Source of the DNA: Bryobacteraceae bacterium
GTDB taxonomy: Bacteria; Acidobacteriota; Terriglobia; Bryobacterales; Bryobacteraceae
DNA length: 64,000 bases
Assembly: GCA_026002875.1 (NCBI GenBank)
Contig: BPGE01000001.1
Coordinates: 2,728,001 to 2,792,000, forward strand
Direction of reading: 5' to 3'
Under the pieces are notes generated by a model. It saw only the letters and a program-made list of their open reading frames with translations. It did not search any database and was not told where the DNA came from. Positions 59,575-64,000 of the stretch are shown in pieces (within the stretch, counting starts at the first letter, position 1; each line of letters starts with the position of its first letter). A program made the position numbers and the translations under genes.

Positions 59575-59871
59575 ATGAAGAACCGCGGAGATCGGCGAGA
59601 AGAAAGCCGGCTGGCCGTGGACGCCCCGGCGGTCATTTTTTGGGAAGAAGGCGACGGCGGATATCACCTGAAGGGCAAAGCGGTGAACCTGAGCGGATCG
59701 GGGCTGGCCGTGCAGGCGCGCGGACCTCTCAAGCCGGAAACGATCGTGTGGTGCGCGGTGCCTTCCTACGGGATTTATTCGCGGGCGCAGGTGATGCACG
59801 CGCGCGGGCTGTTGACCAGAACGGCCGGGCTGCGCCTGCTGGCCAATCCGATTCTGCCGGCCGACGACTAG
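59575..59871 (+). CDS. Small PilZ-like protein
   Basis: The protein is 98 residues from the ATG at 59575. The PilZ signature is present: RGDRREESRL for the Arg motif and NLSGSGLAV for D/NxSxxG. The strand pattern VIFWEEGDGG and TIVWCAVPSYGIYSRAQV fits the barrel. It would bind c-di-GMP and act as a cytoplasmic effector. It ends three bases from the convergent oxidoreductase gene, so no terminator fits between them. Confidence 0.78.
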   Translation: MKNRGDRREESRLAVDAPAVIFWEEGDGGYHLKGKAVNLSGSGLAVQARGPLKPETIVWCAVPSYGIYSRAQVMHARGLLTRTAGLRLLANPILPADD

Positions 59872-59874
59872 CCC

Positions 59875-61101
59875 TCAGACTTTGGGCAGCTCGTAGCCCT
59901 TGCGGCGCGGGCGCGCGAGCATGGCGTTGGCCTGGGCATCGTTCTTCACACGCTCGGCCTTCGGGTCCCATTCGAGCTTCTTTCCCCGCTCGCGGCAGAT
60001 CGTGATCAGGTGGCAGATCGTGGTGGACCGGTGGGCCGCTTCCAGGTGCGCATTCGGCTGCCGGCGCGTGCGCACGCATTCGAGGAAGTTCTCGATGTGC
60101 CAGCGGTTCTCGCCGGGGCCTTCCGGCGTATCTTCGGGCTTGTTCTGGATCAGGTCCGGCGGATCCCAGACAAGCGTGCCGCGCTTGATTTCGAGCGTCC
60201 CTTTCTCGCCGACAAAAATGGCCCCGAGATCGGAGTGATCCGGCCGCTTCTGTCCGGTGCACTTGAGCAGCGTGCCGTTGGCGTAGCGCATGATGACGGG
60301 CGCCTGCTCGCCCTCGCCTTCCGGCGAGAACTCGACCGGACCGGTGTCGTCCGTGCCGAGCGCGCACTGCACCTGGTCCAGCGCGTGCGTGCCCCAGCCC
60401 GACACGCCCCAGCTCTGGCCGCCGTTGTCGTAGTCCCACCACCACGCCCACCGCCGCTGCAACTGCTCGTGGTACGGGCGCAGCTCGGTCTGGTTGCACC
60501 ACTGGTCCCAGTCGAGCCCTTCCGGCATGGGCATTTCCGGTTTCGGCGTCCAGCGTTTGGGCGGCTCGAAGTTGCAGGCGATCACTTCCTTCACGCGGCC
60601 GATGCCGCCTTCGCGGACGAGTTTGCTGGCCCAGGCATTGATGGGAATCGAGCGCTGCTGCGTGCCGCACTGCACGATGCGCTTGTAGCGCGCGGCGGCG
60701 CGCCGCATGACGCGGCCCTCCTCCACCGTGAGCGTCATCGGCTTTTCGGCGTAGACGTCGAGACCCGCCTCCATGCAGTGGATGGCGATCAGCACCCGCG
60801 CGTGCGTTGTCGTTTCCACGAAGACGGCGTCCAGCTTCTCGCTGTCGAGCATGCGCCGGTAATCCTGATAATGCCTGGCCTGCGCATAGGAGGGGCGGAT
60901 CTGGGCCGCCTTCTCGCACTGCGGCAGCCAGCAATCGGAGAACGCGGCGAACGAGGCGCCGGGGAACTCTTCGTTCTGAAGCAGCCAGCGGCCGCGCCCG
61001 CCGAGGCCGATCATGGCGAGCTGGATGCGGTCGTTGGCCCCCAGAACACGCAGTGAAGCCGCGGCCGTGGCCGCGCCGAGGAAGAAATGGCGGCGGAGCA
61101 T
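59875..61101 (-). CDS. Tat-exported Gfo/Idh/MocA-family oxidoreductase
   Basis: The protein is 408 residues from the ATG at 61101. The leader MLRRHFFLGAATAAASLRV has a twin-Arg start (RRHFF), which fits export in a folded, cofactor-loaded state. The NAD(P) fold opens RIQLAMIGLGGRGRW. YAEKPMTLTVEEGRVM is the conserved EKP motif, and GIGRVKEVIA and WGTHALDQVQCAL (catalytic His region) are also typical. Periplasmic members in this group oxidise sugars and glycosides to 3-keto products, substrates for DUF1080 hydrolases, three of which are in this window. Confidence 0.92.
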   Translation of the reverse strand: MLRRHFFLGAATAAASLRVLGANDRIQLAMIGLGGRGRWLLQNEEFPGASFAAFSDCWLPQCEKAAQIRPSYAQARHYQDYRRMLDSEKLDAVFVETTTHARVLIAIHCMEAGLDVYAEKPMTLTVEEGRVMRRAAARYKRIVQCGTQQRSIPINAWASKLVREGGIGRVKEVIACNFEPPKRWTPKPEMPMPEGLDWDQWCNQTELRPYHEQLQRRWAWWWDYDNGGQSWGVSGWGTHALDQVQCALGTDDTGPVEFSPEGEGEQAPVIMRYANGTLLKCTGQKRPDHSDLGAIFVGEKGTLEIKRGTLVWDPPDLIQNKPEDTPEGPGENRWHIENFLECVRTRRQPNAHLEAAHRSTTICHLITICRERGKKLEWDPKAERVKNDAQANAMLARPRRKGYELPKV

Positions 61102-61185
61102 GTCGCCCTTTACGCTACATCGGCACCAAAGCCCCGTCAAGCAGCGGGGCTGCTCATCTGTGTTCCGCAGCGGTGGGGGTTTGTG

Positions 61186-61695
61186 CTACCGGGCGCTGGC
61201 GCGCTTACGGCGGATCAGGGCCACCGCGCTCAGCCCGGCAGCGACCAGAAAATATGAAGCAGGCTCCGGGATTTCGCCACCCTCGCGGACCAGAAAAGTT
61301 TCACTGTAAGTGTTGGAGCGGTATGATTCGTTGGGGGCGAACGGCGAGCCGTACACATATCCCGACTCAAAGTCGGCGAAATCGCAGTGGTCCCATTGGT
61401 CAGAGAAGTAGGGAGCAGCACACTTCTCGCTTGGTGTTGTGAACAGCGCGTACATCTGGCTCAGGTCTGAAAACGAGGATGTCCACTCAAGTTGTGTCGG
61501 GAACCGGAAACCATGATGGAGAGTGATGGTCCCACACCCGTTCGTCGGCGCGCACGGGGCGGCGTAGACCCATTCCAGCCCGCCTGCGTAAACGATCACG
61601 CTCGATGGCGGGTCGATGCCGATCATGCTGGCGGCTGAAGCGGTGAAAGCGGCCACGCAAATGAGTAGCGCTGCGGCCAGTAGACGAAGCTTCAT
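61186..61695 (-). CDS. PEP-CTERM surface protein
   Basis: The protein has 169 residues. The start has GGAGGAGAT as ribosome binding site, as in the first gene of the window. The signal peptide is MKLRLLAAALLICVAAFTASA. The C-terminus is a textbook PEP-CTERM: IPEPASYFLVAAGLSAVALIRRKRA. The body is beta-rich with a few Cys (PCAPTNGCG, EKCAAPYF, DHCDF). It would be processed by an exosortase and displayed or released at the cell surface. Function is unknown. Confidence 0.85.
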   Translation of the reverse strand: MKLRLLAAALLICVAAFTASAASMIGIDPPSSVIVYAGGLEWVYAAPCAPTNGCGTITLHHGFRFPTQLEWTSSFSDLSQMYALFTTPSEKCAAPYFSDQWDHCDFADFESGYVYGSPFAPNESYRSNTYSETFLVREGGEIPEPASYFLVAAGLSAVALIRRKRASAR

Positions 61696-61917
61696 ACGAT
61701 CTCCTCCAAATGCGCTCCCCGGCGCTTGACTTGACGGCCCGTGGCTAAGTTCCGGTGCTGCCGGAGTTTTCTATAGTCTAAGGTACTGGTTTGAGAGAGT
61801 CAACCAGTTTCTTTCAGATTCTGCCATCATTGCTGGAACGGCGGTCGGAACTCCTGGATGAGGGAGCTGACAGAGGCGCACCGGCCAGGCCCCCAGCACC
61901 GGTGGAATAATGGCAAC

Positions 61918-62673
61918 ATGCGATTCCGGCTCTTCTTTGCATGCATGCTTGTGTACTCTCTCGCGGCGGCGCAGGACCCGCCGTTCCTCACTGAGCCAGG
62001 TTGGCAGCCGCTGCTCAACGGCAAAGATCTCACCGGGTGGCGGGCGCAGGACCCTTCGAAACCGCATGAGTGGATGGCGGTGCGCGGCATCCGCTTCGAC
62101 CGCTGGTATGGACCCAAACAGCTGAGCGGCGCGGGCGAGGGCGGCGACCGCATTCTGAACGGCAGGAACGGGCGCACGCAGAATCTGGTGACCGAGAAGA
62201 AATTCGGCGATATCGAGCTGTATCTCGAGTTCATGATCCCGCGCGGGTCGAACTCGGGCGTCTATCTGCACGGGCTGTACGAGGTGCAGATCCTCGACAG
62301 CTTCGGCTACGCGGATTTGACGACGGGCGATTGCGGGGCGATCTATCACCGCTGGATCAACAACGGCCCCGTGGGCGGCTCGCCGCCGCGCGTGAATGCG
62401 ATGAAGAACGCGGGCGAGTGGCAGAGCTATCACATCTGGTTCCGCGCGCCGCGCTTCGACGCCTCGGGCAAAAAGATCGAGAACGCGCGCATTCTGCGGG
62501 TGATGTTCAACGGCGTGATGGTGCAGGACAACGTCGAGATCGACGGCGGAACGCGCGCGCACATGGACATTCCCGAGGCGCCGGAGAACCCGATCATGCT
62601 GCAGGGCGATCACGGCCCGGTGGCGTTCCGCAACATTTACTGGCGTCCGCTGGGTCCGCTGCCATGGCGCTGA
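61918..62673 (+). CDS. Secreted DUF1080 protein (3-keto-disaccharide hydrolase family)
   Basis: The protein is 251 residues from the ATG at 61918. The signal peptide is MRFRLFFACMLVYSLAAAQ. The domain opens GWQPLLNGKDLTGWRAQDPS, then FGDIELYLEFMIPRGSNSGVYLHG, YEVQILDSFGYADLTTGDCGAIY and AGEWQSYHIWFRAPRFD, ending HGPVAFRNIYWRPLG. This is the third DUF1080 protein in the window and the most canonical single-domain one. It overlaps the following cyclase gene by 10 bases, so the two are co-translated. Confidence 0.9.
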   Translation: MRFRLFFACMLVYSLAAAQDPPFLTEPGWQPLLNGKDLTGWRAQDPSKPHEWMAVRGIRFDRWYGPKQLSGAGEGGDRILNGRNGRTQNLVTEKKFGDIELYLEFMIPRGSNSGVYLHGLYEVQILDSFGYADLTTGDCGAIYHRWINNGPVGGSPPRVNAMKNAGEWQSYHIWFRAPRFDASGKKIENARILRVMFNGVMVQDNVEIDGGTRAHMDIPEAPENPIMLQGDHGPVAFRNIYWRPLGPLPWR

Positions 62674-63317
62674 ACGGAGGCTGGATCGACATCAGCGTGC
62701 CGCTGCGCACAGGCATGACCGTGTGGCCGGGCGACGGCGGGGCGCGCATCGAACGCGCGGCGTCTTTCGAACAGGGCGCGGCGTACAATCTGACGCGGCT
62801 CGACATGAGCGCTCATACGGGCACGCACATGGACGCGCCGCTGCATTTTCTCCGGGACGGACGGGCGATCGACACGCTTCCGCCAGAAGTGATGATCGGC
62901 CCGGCGCGCGTGGTGCACGCCGCCGGCGATGCCATCCACGCCTCCGATGTCCCGGATGATCTCGCTCCCGGCGCGCGGGTGCTGTTCCGCACGCGCAACA
63001 GCGACCGGGAGATGTTCGCTGGAACATTTTTTGAGGATTTTGTGTCCCTGGCGCGGGACGCGGCGGAGAAGCTCGCCGAGGCGCGCGCGGCGCTCGTGGG
63101 CATCGACGCGCTGTCCGTGAGCGGTTACCACGAAGACCCGTCGCTGACGCACCGGCTGCTGCTCGCCTCGGGCGTCTGGATTCTTGAGGGCGTCTGCCTG
63201 CGCGGCATCGAGCCGGGCGAGTACGAGCTCGTGTGCCTGCCGCTGCGGATCGAGGGCGCAGACGGAGCGCCGGCGCGGGCGCTGATCAGGCCGGCTCGCC
63301 GTCCCGGTGCGGTCTGA
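62664..63317 (+). CDS. Cyclase-family hydrolase (kynurenine-formamidase fold)
   Basis: The protein is 217 residues from the ATG at 62664, overlapping the DUF1080 gene by 10 bases. The metal-binding signature SAHTGTHMDAPLHFL (HxGTHxDxPxH) is complete. IDISVPLRTGMTVWPGD and ILEGVCLRGIEPGEYELVCLPLRIEG are also characteristic. Family members hydrolyse N-formylkynurenine, isatin and various lactones. Coupling to DUF1080 points to a sugar-derived lactone or ester, which is inference. Its end overlaps the convergent aldo/keto reductase by 32 bases. Confidence 0.9.
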   Translation: MALNGGWIDISVPLRTGMTVWPGDGGARIERAASFEQGAAYNLTRLDMSAHTGTHMDAPLHFLRDGRAIDTLPPEVMIGPARVVHAAGDAIHASDVPDDLAPGARVLFRTRNSDREMFAGTFFEDFVSLARDAAEKLAEARAALVGIDALSVSGYHEDPSLTHRLLLASGVWILEGVCLRGIEPGEYELVCLPLRIEGADGAPARALIRPARRPGAV

Positions 63318-64000
63318 GGCAGGCGCCCTGCGGCGGGCGCTTGTAGCGCTCGACGCCTGCTCCGGTCTTGCCCTTCGCCGTGCGCTCGAGCACGGCGCTG
63401 ATCTCCTGCGGCGTCATCTTCTGAAACGAGCGCAGAGCGGCGACGTTCTGCTCGAGCTGCGCGACAGTCTCGACGCCGGAGACAAGCGTGTCGATGTCCT
63501 GGCTCCATGCGAAGCGGAGGCAGTCGGCGATGGCGGCGACGTTCTGCGCCGCGATCTGCCCCATGGCGTTGGACTTCATGGCGATGACGCCGAGACCGCG
63601 GCGGCGCGCTTCCGGCAGCACCTGGCGGATGAAGCTCAGGTAGTGGGGATCGATCAGATTGATGGGCATCTGAATGGTCTCCCACGCATCGGTGGCCTGC
63701 AGCAGGCGCAGGTGGATGGCGGGATCGCGGTGGCCGGTGAAGCCGATGTGGCGGACTTTGCCCTGCTTTTTCGCCAGCACGAAGGCCTCGAGCGACCCGT
63801 TGGGGCCAAGAATCTGGTCGACTTCCTTGTGCTCGCTCACCTGATGGCACTGCCAGAGGTCGATATAGTCCGTTTTCATGCGGCGGAGCTGCTCTTCGAG
63901 CACGCGCATGGCGCCGTCGCGGGAGTAGATCTCGCACTTTGTCATGAGCAGGACCTTCTGCCGGTCGGCGCCGGAGAAGGCTTTGCCGAGCAGCTCGTCG
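63286..64000 (-). CDS. Aldo/keto reductase, N-terminus beyond the window
   Basis: About 237 C-terminal residues are visible, up to the stop at 63286. Visible features are YIDLWQCHQVSEHKEVDQIL (the DxWxxH-type strand), GKVRHIGFTGHRDPAIHLRLL, MPINLIDPHYLSF and GLGVIAMKSNAMGQIA. The TIM-barrel order fits aldo/keto reductases of the AKR 11-13 type. The C-terminal extension (KGKTGAGVERYKRP) is typical of the Acidobacterial subgroup. The catalytic Tyr and Lys lie outside the window. The reaction is probably NADPH-dependent reduction of a sugar aldehyde or ketone. Confidence 0.88.
   Translation of the reverse strand, partial: DELLGKAFSGADRQKVLLMTKCEIYSRDGAMRVLEEQLRRMKTDYIDLWQCHQVSEHKEVDQILGPNGSLEAFVLAKKQGKVRHIGFTGHRDPAIHLRLLQATDAWETIQMPINLIDPHYLSFIRQVLPEARRRGLGVIAMKSNAMGQIAAQNVAAIADCLRFAWSQDIDTLVSGVETVAQLEQNVAALRSFQKMTPQEISAVLERTAKGKTGAGVERYKRPPQGACLRPHRDGEPA

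Overview
The window is a high-GC, gene-dense bacterial chromosome segment. Its gene content points to Acidobacteriota, most likely the Solibacteres/Bryobacterales group. This is inferred from the mix of protein types and not from a marker gene: CadC-like winged-helix proteins fused to TPRs, a PD40/TolB propeller behind an N-terminal helix-turn-helix, three DUF1080 (3-keto-disaccharide hydrolase) proteins, a formylglycine sulfatase, a 1035-residue sortilin/BNR propeller protein, and PEP-CTERM-type secreted proteins. I see no rRNA, CRISPR array, prophage, integrase or intact insertion sequence. The only RNA gene I find is tRNA-Cys(GCA).

Layout. 1-9 kb: a truncated secreted protein, a CadC/TPR regulator, a sulfatase followed by an orphan [2Fe-2S] subunit, a small zinc-ribbon-like protein, a secreted heparinase-like protein and a FecA-type TonB receptor with a perfect 9-1-9 palindrome at its start. 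9-10.5 kb: a poorly coding stretch with one plausible 56-residue gene and an inverted repeat. 10.5-14.3 kb: small secreted proteins around a propeller gene whose promoter and first codons are tandemly triplicated (3 x 150 bp, in frame). 14.4-21.2 kb: a minus-strand run of Rsm22-like methyltransferase, LolA, PilZ, MrfA/Hrq1-type helicase, TerC and DUF1080. 21.3-23.4 kb: tRNA-Cys, a TauE/SafE half-transporter, then an overlapping ECF sigma / anti-sigma / Spy-CpxP-like operon.

23.5-39.9 kb: a large secreted protein, the 1035-residue BNR protein, an alpha/beta hydrolase, agmatine deiminase, an ALDH7-type aldehyde dehydrogenase, bacteriohemerythrin, DUF1326, a YVTN propeller, a sugar dehydrogenase overlapping a seven-heme cytochrome c, a C45-type Ntn-hydrolase and a family 2 glycosyltransferase. 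40-47 kb: tyrosine phenol-lyase divergent from an Lrp/AsnC regulator, a GH38-like protein, a TIM-barrel isomerase, a phosphotriesterase-family protein and a PEP-CTERM-like protein. 47-54 kb: an overlapping DUF309 / YCF48-like / HyuB operon divergent from a DUF1080 gene, then a malic enzyme-phosphotransacetylase fusion. 54-64 kb: a second isomerase/epimerase, an esterase-like hydrolase, a DUF1593 protein, an orphan anti-sigma-like protein, a multi-span membrane protein, a second PilZ protein, a Tat-type Gfo/Idh/MocA oxidoreductase, a PEP-CTERM protein, DUF1080 plus a cyclase-family hydrolase, and a truncated aldo/keto reductase.

Functional theme. Secreted or periplasmic carbohydrate attack (sulfatase, heparinase-like, GH38-like, DUF1080, esterase, DUF1593) is matched with oxidoreductases and isomerases of the 3-keto-sugar type (Gfo/Idh/MocA, two sugar-phosphate isomerase/epimerases, sugar dehydrogenase) and with amino-acid and amine catabolism (agmatine deiminase, ALDH7, tyrosine phenol-lyase). 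The pieces are scattered and do not form one locus, so joint action is an inference. The most unusual signals are the triplicated promoter/start module at 11272-11721, the Fur-architecture palindrome at the TonB receptor, and several tightly overlapping operons that join unexpected partners.
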